Origin: Lates calcarifer
Taxonomy: Eukaryota; Chordata; Actinopteri; Centropomidae
NCBI RefSeq assembly: GCF_001640805.2
Contig: NC_066852.1
Location: 7,362,194-7,426,193, forward strand
Length of the DNA stretch: 64,000 nucleotides
Reading direction: 5' to 3'
Shown here: one piece after another, positions 12,701-24,329 of the stretch
Layout: each line of letters starts with the position of its first letter
Position numbering within the stretch: the stretch's first letter is position 1
Notes under the pieces: generated by a model
What the model was told of the DNA's origin: nothing
What the model saw: the letters and a program-made list of their open reading frames with translations, nothing else
Database searches by the model: none
Translations under genes and position numbers: made by a program

Positions 12701-15700
12701 TGTATCCAGTGGCCTGTAAGGTTGGGGGATCAATACTGCTTTTTTGCCCTGGATCCATGCCCATGTGCCAGGTTAAGAGGAGATTCCAAACAGATCTGGT
12801 TAAGACGAAGGCTTCGTCTGATGAAAGAGCAGCAGAGGCAGTGGAGGCTGAGCTCAAGGTCAAGGGACACTAACTCTTATTCCCTTCCCACTTGAGATCT
12901 GTCTGAGTTTAAGTGGAGTAGAGCTGAGTACACAGAGACGGTGGTGAAAGTGTGATGAGCTGTGAAAAAAACATGATAATCGTAACTTGCTGCTGGGTGT
13001 TTGCATTTTGACTGCACGTAATGTAACAAAATTGACAGAATGCATTCTGATGTTATCTGGCAGATGTCAGGCTCTCATATCTGGCTCACCTCTCAGCATC
13101 TTAACAGCTTGTTTAGCCCCACCAAGAAAATAGAACAGCAGAGAGAGAAAACAACAAGCTCTGGTCCTTTTGCCCATCTTTGCTTTTTACCAAGCTGCTG
13201 TTGCCATGGTGCCATGGTGATCATTCAAGAAGGAAATACAGGACAGTCAGTCAAGTTGTTAGGATACAACTACATTCCGCTGCAGATCTGTAAACTCATT
13301 TCACAAATTCATGTCCATTCTCTTAAGAGCAGCATTTAAGTAATAAAACCAAACTGACAACTAAAGATTTTATTAAAATGTACCCAGCCTCTGATTACAT
13401 ATCAGAGTGACTGACTAAGTTAAAAATAGGCTCAGGCTCTTGCTTTTTATCCAAGAAACAAGATAATCATATTTAGTGCTTGGGTTAGAATTATCCACCT
13501 GATCTGCAGTGAGGAGACAGGAGACGTGATATTATTCTGGACAAGTTCTTTTAAAATCCAATGTAGCAGCTAGAGATGTCTTGACTGAATAGGTTCACTA
13601 CTATTGCCACAATGCTACTAAGACTATTTGCCATCACAGATGCCATGTTAAGCTAATAAAGCTCACTGCTCTTTAATATTTATGCTTAAAATAACTGTCC
13701 CCATAAGCCCCATAAATTAATTAATACCTAATTCACTACATGCCTCAGTTTTGCAGCACTGCTTCATTTGTCACCTACGAAACTGACCACACTCACCATT
13801 AACAAGCTTGGCTGTACAGACATCAAAGAACTGTTCCCAAGATAAAATGTTGGTTTGGCAGCATATGGACAGGTTTGAGATGAAAATCCAACATTTTCAA
13901 CCAGAGAAATGTTTTGATTATCCCAATAATCCACAATGTTCTGCTTTATCAGCCTTGCTTTGTTGCTGTCTGGAGTAAATTAGGCTTCTTTGTTTCATCA
14001 AACAATGTTGCTCTAGCATACTTTTCTTCTTGTGTGCTTCTTCTACTTCTTGTATTATTTGCACAGCTTCACACGACGGTTCTGAAAGTGTTTAATCAAG
14101 TTTGTGGTGCTAAAACTTGCAATGCTGATTCTGTCTGTCTAATCACTCATGATGCAGAATTATTATCCAAGACATGTTACTGCTCTTTACATCAGGTCAC
14201 ACAAAGAGTGGCTAGACTTGTATTTATATGGTGTTTCAGAGTCACTGGGGTTTCAGATCACAGTGCACTATAAGTTTTATTTATTTTATCCTGTGTTTTG
14301 CCTAGTATTGGACCAGTACTAATACTGAGTAGATGATGTGTGCATATCTACTACAAGCACTCTGTTTTCCCCTGCAATCTTTATGCAAAACAGTTTATAG
14401 CTCAGTTTAAAGTAGAGGCTGTAAGTGGAACCAGGCAGCTCTCTTGCACAGATGTTTGCTTTCTCTCCATTTCTATTTATCCAGTAAAAGGTTCATGTGT
14501 GTCTGAGAGAGGGAGTTAACTCAACTCAGGCTACATGATAGAAAAGAACCTGAACCTGAAATCTGAAAACATTCCAAAAATCTTTACTAAAAGATCCTAC
14601 CCTAATTTGGACACAGTGTGCAATGATAAATACTGGTTCCTAAATCAAAGCAGCTGTATGACCCACGGCTATGCAGATCTTCAGTTTATGTTAGAAACCA
14701 ATGATATAAATCCTTCACTTATTAAAAACCAACAAAGACTGATATGATGGTAGCCTGTGCCAGCCTTCTTTCTGTAACTCTGTACAGTCTCTGCCATATG
14801 GTTTTGCACCAGTACATGATTTGTTGTCAGATGATAGTAGAGAGAATAGAGTAACTAAGGATAAAATTACAGACAATTAGCTGGGAGATGGCATATAGTA
14901 ATTATACAATAATAATGAGAGTGGCCTTATCTGGCACAGAATGGCAGATATCCTGTGAACATTATCCTGCGTTATTACACTCAATTTCATGGCACTATGT
15001 TAAGTTACATCACCATTGGACTGAGAGTAATCAAAAATCAGAGACAATTCACTGGGAATAACGAAACTCCAGTACGGACAAATTACTAAGAGAATATGGT
15101 CTACCATATTATCAAAGTCAGGGAAATGAGGCGGAAGGGAATGGAGTGAAATTGATTTTCTCTTTACCCCATCAGGGAATGAAGATCTGATGAAAAGCAA
15201 AAGGAGATAAGGACTTTCCAGCAATGACTCAACACATGCAAATATGAGCTTTCAGATATTCTTCCTCCCCACCCTGCAGTCATTGCTAGCCATAATCATT
15301 AAAGCCTTGCTCTCATTTCCTGCAATGATGAAGAATGACTTATGCTGACTAGTGACTACTAGTGCTCATCATGAGCTCTTTTTTCCAACTTCTGGGAATC
15401 AAAAAATAGGACTTCTCACACATTTAAGTCATGTTAATCAACAGTTATTAAGAAATGGACAAAATTGTGTTTGTATAATGTTAATCTGTAGAGCAGCAGC
15501 AGAGTGAAGAAAGGAACATGGGCATCAGATTAGTATAAGATGTTTTCTGAATTATTCCACTGAAGGTGAAAATGAAGGATTTAAACAAAAAGGGACAGGT
15601 TAGACAAAGTTAATTACTGATAATTTTATGACTTCATTACATTTAGTCATTTAGTAGCAGGTTAAAAACCAAAATGTAAGCTAGAATTCATCTATTCTCG

Positions 15701-17100
15701 ACTGGCGTGTCTTCATACTTATGATACATACACCACTTATAAGGTCATTTTTTAAAGTTTATCATATATACATGATCTTGTCAATTCAACGCAGAGACAA
15801 AAAAGTCAAAACAGATTTTATTTTTAAATCACACAGCAGTGATATTATCTTGTCATCCTACATATCAGCCAAACAACTATCCTTGTCCTTGTCTTGAATG
15901 ATACAAGTAATGATGATGTAGAGATTAGGATTAGTTAATTAAAAAAAGGATAAACAGTTAAAATAGATTTTACATTATTATCAAAAAGCCTATTATGGTC
16001 TAACCCAGGTAGATAGGGCAATTAGTACATGATAACTGTGGTTTTGTTACTGTAGAGAAAAACAAAAGCTAGGTTCAAATCAATGAAATTTGTTCATTAA
16101 AAGGTACAAGCATCAGCAGTGCGCAAAACTGGGACAGAATACAGTAGACTGAATTTTAAAAAGGCTCCAGCAAAATGGTGGGAAAATAATAGCAGACTGG
16201 ATTGCTTTTATGTTTCCTTTATACTGTATCTTACCCAAAGAGTGCTCATTAAATTTCCACTAATAATATCTGGATATGATCCAAGTAGGATAATAATATT
16301 TTTGAACCCTCTGCTGGCTTTAATTACTCCTAACATTAACTATTTTAGGATGATTAAACTGCTTGTAGTAGCTCTTACACTGTGGTTACAAATTTCACAG
16401 TGATTCAGTGTTGAGTGAGTGGGAGTCTGTGTTTTTTGAAGCAGCGGGAGCACAAGTTTACCTTTACTTCTGATGTTTATTTTACTAGACACCTTTATTT
16501 GTCAGAAGCCAAGAAAACATGAGTAAATTTTGTAAAACTGTTAAAGCAACACATTCAAATTAAAAGCACATGTTGGCTGATTGAGATACCTGCAGAGGAC
16601 AAAACCTCACCCCACTTAGACGGAATCCCTTCGAAGAGAGCATTTAAGAGAAAGAATGACAATAGGAAAAGAGGTCAGCTCAAGGGACTCCCTTTAGATT
16701 TATTTCAACACTCAACACAAAAATCTAAGTTTGTTAGCTTGAGTCACATCTCAGTCACCACTACAACAAAGTGGTTATGCAGAGCTCATGCTGGCTGTAT
16801 ACCAGCCCCCACTATGTCCTTTTCCTCAACTGGATATACTTTAACAGTCAGGGTTGCCCCCCACATGGGAATATTTTGCTCTGTGCTCCCATAAATACTC
16901 CACTTTCCCAGCCAGCACCTGCTCCCTGACCTCCTCTTTTACAGGGGGCAACAAAGTGTAGCAAAGGCAAGACAGGGAGGAGGAGTCTAACATACATATC
17001 TGCACAGCTCTTTCCAAGCACCCATAAACCTCACACATACGTATGGTAACTACACATAGACTCATTTTCTACATATCTGGGCTTAGGCAAAATCCAGGAT
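9770..17100. other. Intronic sequence, mostly featureless
   Basis: Holds an imperfect ATTAT tandem at about 10041-10064, a GC-richer patch at about 12185-12400 with no coding character, and AT-rich stretches. No exon, RNA gene or recognised transposon is supported. Confidence 0.5.
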
Positions 17101-17245
17101 ATGCCTAATTGATATTTACACAGCAATTGCCTCTGCAGTGTGCAGGCTCCATCGAAGAGCAGCAGGAGAAGCAGGTTTTGGCAATTATACACCTTATTAA
17201 AGCCTATTAGGCCGCTGCAATGTAGAGGAGGGCAGAGTTTGTGTG
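17080..17245. promoter_or_regulatory. Candidate conserved noncoding block
   Basis: Non-repetitive, with CCTAATTGATATTTAC, two CAATTGC/GGCAATTATAC words and TATTAAAGCCTATTAGGCC, i.e. clustered homeodomain-type TAAT/ATTA cores. No open frame explains it. Inference only; alignment between fish genomes would decide. Confidence 0.2.
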
Positions 17246-18057
17246 AATGAGTTAGTATGTATATGCATTTTTTTGTGTGGCTCCATCCCAGGTGGCCCAT
17301 TATGTTGTTAATTTACACATGGCTGAAATGTTCACATTAGGACTTATCAGCCAATAAGACCAAAAAGCAGCAGGAAAAAAAAAATTCAATACATACATAA
17401 TTTTGATGGTGCACTAACTTGTAACAGGGACAATGGCACCTCTTTAAATCCCACGCTTCTGAATTTCTGCTCAGGTTCAGCTTTTGGGTTGACTGGGTAT
17501 GATCTGCTCCAAGAAGTGTGTAATGCTTTACAGCATGTCACACACCACCAACTATGGGTCTTAAGTTAGCTTTAAGAAGAAGCTAGCTCAGTAACTCTTT
17601 CTTTCATTTATCAGCCCCTTTGATGAATTCAATAATTCACTGGTGCAGCTGCTGATTAGCTTCTTATTTGTTTGGTATGTAACCTGGCTCATAGTCAGTA
17701 TAACTAAATTCCAGAGTACCAGCCTTCACACTGTATTTGTATTATGGCTGCTCATCAACAGAGCTATGTTACATACATTAGGTCTACTACCAGTTAGAAT
17801 TAGTAACTTGGTGTGTTATCAACAGAGCTAGGCTACACACTAGCAGCCACCTGACTGTATTTCCACGGTGTGTGAGGAGGATGTGGATCATAACATTGAT
17901 GTAACATATTGTTGGGTAACTCACTAACTGCCTGTTGCCATGGCTTGAGTTGTCACCCCTGCCATCCCTGTAATTACCAATTTTGACAACAGAGGCTACT
18001 TTTCCTGCTGCTCAGCAAAACTTGCATAGTCTTGCTTAAAATAATAATAGTTTCTGT

Positions 18058-18193
18058 TTTTTAAGCAAAAAAGCCAAACACTTTTGGTCATTTTGGTGTT
18101 TGGGAAACTGAGAGAGACTTATTTCACAATTATTTGACATCTTACAGATTAAACAATTAACCAATAATGAAAATAGTTTGCTAGTTGCAGTGC
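18058..18193 (+). repeat. Fragment of a teleost 'TAATGAAAAT-AGTTGCAG' interspersed repeat
   Basis: Starts with TTTTTTAAGCAAAAAAGCCA and ends with TAATGAAAATAGTTTGCTAG followed by TTGCAGTGC. These are the middle and right-hand parts of a common teleost repeat that also carries GATTAATCGATTAAT-type words; copies of other portions lie at 32800-32928 and 54930-55135. Confidence 0.65.
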
Positions 18194-18411
18194 TAGAAAA
18201 AAGACCAAGACCAAGCCTTGCAATTCTTCCATTCTAACCACTAGGAAAAAATTCGCAAAGGTCTGGATAGTGGTGCTAGGGAAATGGTCATGTTGCTCTG
18301 GAAATCAAAATGGTTTTATCCACAGGTGAACACAAAAGTGTTCAGTGCCCTTCATATTTTAGACCTAAAGAGGATGCTCAAGTTTAAGGCCATTAGACTA
18401 AGCCACTGATG

Positions 18412-18428
18412 ATTTTTTTTTTTTTTTT
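18412..18428. repeat. Poly-T run
   Basis: A run of about 17 T followed by AAAGGAGC. It could be the trace of a retroposed tail on the minus strand, but no element body was recognised beside it. Confidence 0.8.
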
Positions 18429-19589
18429 AAAGGAGCAATTTAGAAGGAGGCAGAGAAGGCCACAGTACTCCCCAACTTACACACAGCCACACAGTGTTAT
18501 GTTACTTCTGGTGGAAAGGAGGGGGGAAAAAAGTATTTCCAAATCCAGATGGACTTGAACTATCTTGAGCGTTCATCTGTGGGTCTGTGTGTTGTAAACA
18601 GTAGCAGATTGGATTAGGCGTAAGTCTGACTGCTGCACTGGAGTGGTCTGCCTGTGACAGGGGATGGACAACCATGATAAAAGCTCCTTCCAACACCTTC
18701 GGCCCACTGCCCAGTGCTGACTGACAGCTGAGATGGGCCTGGGCTTTAAGTAGGCGACACTTTGGTTTAAAGTGTAGCCACTTAATTTTTCACAAATTGA
18801 CTGTGAGGGTTGTCAAGAGTGATAGCCAGCATCAGGCTGGACAGTGACTAGTGAGAGCAGATGCTGTCTGTCTGTCTTTCATTTTATTGCTCTGCCTCCC
18901 TACAGCAGCTGCAGAGTCTTCACTGTGCAAGTGCAATGAAATGACTCAGTTTAACAGTCATGCAAGTGGGTAGTCCAACCCCCGCCCTCCCCTCGTTCTC
19001 CCTTAGAGAAAAGTGGCACTTCAAAAGAAAAGGTTTTCCATTGCAGGAAAAGCAGGCAGAGAGTGAAAAAAACATTAAACCATTTTCAAAGACATGCTGG
19101 CTTAGACTTGTCAAACAGTATCAGGGGCTTGTGCTAAAGACAAGCAGGGGGGACATGGCAAAAACACAAGTTGTCAGTAGTAGATGCAGACAGGGGCAGG
19201 TGGATGCATGTAGTAAGAATTGCGGGGGTGTGAATGTGTTGTCAGAAGGCCTTAAGCAGGTGGGGACCCGCTGGTACAGAGAGAAAATGACAGTGTAATA
19301 AGTTAGGAGGGACCTCAGCATCACATCTTGTCAGAAGATCCTGGATTTCCACAGAAGCACTGCACTTTCATCACACACACAACGTCTCAGTTACACACAA
19401 AGAGCACGGTGAAGCTGTGCAGGGATGTAAGAGTCTTCAATGAAGCTGACCCACGCATGTTGCCGTAGTAACATCACTGGCCATTATATTCCACACACAT
19501 TTACTGTTTTAACATGAATATACTATACAGTGCGGTAAAAACACATCCAAACACTAATTACATGCAGCCTTGTCAAGTCCCCAGATACA

Positions 19590-19875
19590 TTAAAATATTT
19601 ACCGAAACAAAGACCGCAAAACAAGCCATCACGATTGGATTTGATTTGATCCAGTGCTATAAACCGCCAGTGTGACAGCGACAATTATCATCCCCACAAC
19701 CGAGGCCCCCACCAGAATGGATTTAACATCTTATCTGACAATCAGGACATTGCTTTTCTTCAAATCTCTTATTGGCTTAGTGGATAAGCTTATTAAGGGT
19801 GACCCGCGAAGCTGGAAGAGCTGTACATTATATTGCATTTTCACTGCAGATTGAAATGCATGCAAGGTTGCTCCC
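19590..19875. promoter_or_regulatory. Candidate intronic conserved noncoding element
   Basis: This block keeps an unusual number of CpGs for the surroundings (ACCGAAAC, GACCGCAAAA, CACGATTGG, AACCGCC, AACCGAGG, ACCCGCGAAG) and has AT-rich words such as ATTTGATTTGATCC, ACAATTATCA and TTATCTGACAATCAGG. It has no convincing reading frame and no repeat similarity that I recognise. It directly precedes a CA microsatellite. Retained CpG plus clustered homeodomain and TALE-like words is typical of developmental enhancers, but this is inference without an alignment. Confidence 0.35.
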
Positions 19876-19914
19876 GTTCTAACAAAATCAGGGCTTCAGT
19901 CCAAATATGTACAT

Positions 19915-19974
<60 letters not shown>
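19915..19974. repeat. (CA)30 microsatellite
   Basis: About 60 bp of uninterrupted CA, the longest CA run in the window. The His-Thr and Cys-Val translations of this run on either strand are artefacts. Confidence 0.97.
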
Positions 19975-19979
<5 letters not shown>

Positions 19980-21084
19980 CTCTGTAACCAGCCTGGGAGA
20001 TCTGGCATTAGTGCTTTTAGCTTGATCTCATTACATGTGGCCATCAGCGGGTAAAAAGAAGAGTTCAGTCTAGGTAACAGACTGATGCTGAATGATAACA
20101 CAGCCTCTGGCAGGCCTAAGGCAGGGCTTTTTCAGCAGGGCAGGTGGAGTGAGGATCTACCCAGTGAGATGATTCAAGGAGCCAGAGGACAGAGACTAGA
20201 GCATTCCGGTTGACTGGCTTGCCTGGTTACAGCCTCTCAATGAAGCATCTTTAAACCCTGGAGCTAGACACTGCTTAGTAGTCTCCACGGCAATTACTCC
20301 TCACCATGGGACAAAGACCAAAGACCACAGCTCTTTTTTCACCTGTTTTGGTGTGTGACTGATGAATAGGGACAGCTGTGAAGTGGTGGCAGACTTTTAC
20401 CTTTCTTGATAATAGAGCTCAGGTGGATGACCAGTAAAAATACTGTAACGTCAGTTCTGCACAGCAGATATACAACACCATTACTGACAATGAAACCATT
20501 AAGTATGTCTTCACATGGGCCTTGTGTATTATTCATGCAAAACTGTTGAAACTACAAACAACACAAACTGTGAGACTCAGCACTACTAGTGTGCGAGTGC
20601 AAAAGGTAATACCTCTTAATTCCAAAGAATTACTCAGACATGGTTCATAAAAGACACTCTCGGTTTCAAGAACCACTACCAGTAATGCAAGGATGGTCTA
20701 CTCAATGACAGAAAGTGCCTGTTAGCCCCAGCACACCACACTGCCTTATAATGAGCCAATATAACACCACAACCAGATGACAGTGTCTGATGCCAAGATG
20801 GTTCATATAATGTGCTGGAGAGGTTCACACAAAGATATCCCCATGCTGAGTACTAAGATTGAACTAATTACACATTTTTGTATTGCTGTGTACATTTGTG
20901 CGAACAATTAAATAATAATATTATAATAAAACTACTAATTATTAACAGCAAAAGCCAAGTTCTGTGACACCAAACCTTTGAACTAATATTTAACTTCTAA
21001 ACTTTACTCACAAATCTCTTGTTTCCTGAAAGCAATCTGTAAAAGCAATTTGTTTGCAGTCTTCATTTGCTCCTTGTAAATCTG

Positions 21085-22096
21085 TACAGTTTACAGTTTT
21101 TGTATTTTAGGCTCTGCGCACATTCAGTTTGAAATAAAGTAGATGCTACATTAAAGTGCCATGTCTCAGATTTAATTTAAGTAAGTTTACATCAGTATAG
21201 AAAGAATACCTCATGGTGCACAATTCAGAAGTAATGGGACAGATACACATGATATCAAACAAAATCATAATTTTTTATATTTTGTGGAAAATCATCTGCA
21301 GTCAATGACTGACTGAAATGTCTTACCCACCCATCAGCAGACACTTTGTATCTAAGTAAAATCATCAATAAATACCTGTTCCACTGGAGCCATACATGCT
21401 CAAGCCACAACAGAACCATCACCATGTTTGACAGATGAGGTAGTGGCTTTGGGTCATGAGCTGTTCCTGTTTCACACTTTCCTCTTTCCATCATTTTGAT
21501 AGAGGTTCTTTTTTAATTTCATCAATCCATACATTTTTGTTCCAGAACTCTACTGGTTTCTTTTTGAATGTTTCTGTGAACTGCAGCCTGGCCTCTCTGT
21601 TTTTGAGTTTTACCAGGAGTTTGCATCTTGTGGTGAATCCTCTGAGATTATTGTCAGGAAGTTTTCTCTTGATTGTTGACAAGGAAACATGTACGCCTAC
21701 ATCCTGGAGACTTCTTGACTTGCTGTACAGTCATAAAGGCTTTTTTTTTTCTTTACCATGCAAATGATTTTCTGAAAACTGACAAGTCATGTGTTCCTCA
21801 GTCTACCATTATTTGCCATTTTCTAATTTTCCTGTGTGCATCTGCTTTTTTATACTGCACCCAACTGCTGATTTTGATATCCTTTTGATTGAGCCTTAGT
21901 ATTTTCATATCTTTACTCCTCATATTAACAGACAACTCCACCTCAATCTAAATAGGGATTCTCAACTCTCACTCATCTCTGAGCCACATGTCAGCAAAAA
22001 GCTGAGATATGGCATTTAAATGTAGCATCCATTATTTCATTTCAAATGGAATTTGTTGAAGCTCAGAGCCTGAAGAACAAAAAGGCCTTAATTGTA
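21085..22096 (-). mobile_element. Tc1/mariner-family DNA transposon remnant, internally deleted, with terminal inverted repeats
   Basis: The ends are inverted repeats of about 85-95 bp. The left arm (21085-21169) starts TACAGTT and contains TAGGCTCTG, TTTGAAAT, GATGCTACATT and CTCAG; the right arm (22002-22096) reads the same words in reverse complement, ending in TA. TA ends followed by CAGT/CAAT are the Tc1/mariner signature. The interior carries transposase remains on the minus strand: a stretch encoding GFTTRCKLLVKLKNREARLQ and then FWNKNVWIDEIK matches the part of Tc1 transposase with the first catalytic Asp of the DD34E triad (usual form WTDE). Further on, TAHDPK-like and GTGSL-type sequence continues only after a frameshift. 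Between about 21318 and 21345 the sequence jumps from the transposase C-terminal tail to the region before the second Asp, so the second Asp and the Glu are missing. At about 1.0 kb it is shorter than an intact element (usually 1.2-1.6 kb). It is dead. Confidence 0.85.
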
Positions 22097-22379
22097 TTTC
22101 ACTCTCACCATCGCTCTTCCATGACTTGAACAAATTTTAATCGTTGGTCTCTTACACACATTAGATTTATTTGCATCAATGTCCTGCTTCCCGCTTCCTG
22201 TGCACTGCTTGTCAGCTGGAGTAACTGGGCATCATTTGGTTTGAGGTAAAGGATCTCCCCACTGATGCAAACAGGGTCATAAAATGTTATTTTATGTTCC
22301 CTGAAATCTAATCAAATGTTCATATACAGACAAACTACTATTTCTCCAAGAGTGAATCCAGTCCAATAAATCACTGCAT

Positions 22380-22770
22380 TCAAATGTCTGAGAAACAGAC
22401 ACAGTCAGAAAGAGAGATAGGCAGACGGACGGACGGACCAGCAGACAGACAGGCAGGTGGTTGGACTGAGATTTGGGGGTGGGGTGGGGCCGACCTGAGC
22501 CCTCCTTTCTTGCCCCCACCTGCTCCTCGTCTCCCTACTCCCCCCGTGCCGGAGAGCAGATGGGCCTCACAGCATGCCCCTCTGTTCATCAGAGCTACTG
22601 TACAAAGCAGCACACACTACAGGCCACCACTCCAACATCAGTGAGCAGAACAGAACCTTACCAGAACAGAAAAACCCCACCCATCACACCTACCACCATA
22701 CACACACATACATCAGTGCTAGAAACATCTAGCCTATCTACAGCACAGCACTATCACTGGACTGGTAAGT
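22380..22770 (+). other. GC-richer block with imperfect GACG/CAGA tandems and an isolated GTAAGT donor
   Basis: Begins with tandem-like GACGGACGGAC and CAGACAGACAGG words (about 22424-22453), then a G-rich/C-rich stretch to about 22580. A perfect donor-like CTG|GTAAGT sits at 22764/22765. The two overlapping plus-strand frames here (up to 102 codons) have no recognisable domain and look like composition effects. It could be a noncoding first exon of an antisense RNA, but nothing proves that. Confidence 0.3.
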
Positions 22771-24179
22771 GGAATGTCTAAATGGTGCTGTGTAACATTT
22801 CCTAATGATTTGTCAAAATCTGTTCTGAGATATCACTTGCGATGCATGAATATTCACACTGGCAAACAGACACAAAATGTTTTCCCTGGCGGGTTTGTTA
22901 ATGTTTTCTTAACTTGTGGAGTGGGTGTAAGTCTTTGAATTCCAGTTGAGCTGCTGAAAATCAACTTAAAACTACAGGCTGATGCAATGACTGTGTGAGT
23001 ACTAATACCCTCTGCTATAATTCTACCTAACCTAATGTGACTCATTATTCTTTCATATTCCCTGTTTTATGTATGTTTCACACAAGTACAATACTGAAAA
23101 TCAAAAATCTCATACACAAAGAAATAGCTCCCACATTATTTTGCCCATGCCTACTGTATGTCAATGAATATGTTTGCCTGTGCTTGCATGCTCAAAATGA
23201 TTTCAGCCACACAAGATACACTTCCTTGAACAGACTGACCACAAAAAGCAATGGTTAGTTCAATAGTTTTTTTAAGCTACAATAAATGTTGCATTAAATC
23301 ACATTCTTAAAATCTGGATCAGTAATTCAATATCACACAAGTGACAATTAAAAAAATACCAGTGGGAAACAATTTTCTAATATAATAAAAGAAGAGTTAG
23401 AGGGTGATAGAATTTGAGGTTTGCTACTGTACTCTCATTCATCTCTCTATCCAGCTTCCTCTATCTGGGTTCTTTTTTCACTGTGAGGCAATATGTCAGA
23501 GAAGCTCATAAACATTTCTCTATTTCCCCCCCTTGAGCTTACAATATCTCATAGTTCAGTACATTGGGTCAGTGCCAGAGATCGAAAACATTTGCTGGGA
23601 TCTGCTAGCTTGGCTGGAAGAGGAAGAAAAGGAGGGAAAAAAAAACACCTCTTGCTTTATTCAACACCAAATCCTCTCCTTCTGTTTCTCTCTTCCTCCC
23701 TCATTCTGCTTAAAGTCAGAGCTAACAAAAAGTGCTGATAACAGGCACTCTCTCTCTCTCCAGACTGTAGCATTTCTAAATGGAGAATTAAACCTTGAGA
23801 CAGACCTCTGACATTTAAACCGTAACCTTGTGGGAGGACAATGCCTTAACATTTATTTATAGTGAAGCAAACGACGATCGTTCTGCTAGATAACTGTGCA
23901 GCTTGTTTCTCTTCAGAGAGGACAAAAAGAGGTGGTGTAGGGCACAGATGATGATCTTTTCAATTATGCATATGCCATAAAGCATGACAGATTAGGGTGT
24001 TATTGAACACCAAGGTTGAGAGGTCTATCTGCATCTTGCAGGGAACAAAAAGCTATTTTTCATTTTTGAGAAAGGTAACTGTGTAATGGTCTGGGCTTCA
24101 GCTGCACTCAAAGCCAAAAACATTAGGTTATCATGATCATCTGAAATATAATCATTAAAACCATTTTTGATAATTACAA

Positions 24180-24320
24180 AGATTAAAGGCAGCCATTGTA
24201 ATTTAGAGAGCTCACTGGTGACTAAGGCAGAACGCTTTGCAGTTAACCCATGGGTGCTGTTGCCATTATGTCACAGCCACCTGTGATGTGCTTGGAGGGT
24301 TATGGCAACGCATGCTGAGT
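24180..24320. promoter_or_regulatory. Candidate conserved noncoding block with inverted GTTGCCAT / ATGGCAAC words
   Basis: Low-copy sequence with CAGCCATTGTAATTTAG, then GTTGCCAT at 24259-24266 and its exact reverse complement ATGGCAAC at 24302-24309. Each resembles an RFX X-box half-site, but the 35-bp spacing is far too wide for one X-box. No reading frame. Speculative. Confidence 0.2.
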
Positions 24321-24329
24321 TAATGTTTG

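Noticed and set aside
19833..20101. His-Thr and Cys-Val repeat proteins around 19.9 kb (and similar at 36.0, 51.6 and 63.9 kb)
   Set aside because: Translations of CA/TG microsatellites.
21456..21888. Plus-strand frames of 103 and 71 codons
   Set aside because: They are the antisense of the Tc1-like transposase remnant.
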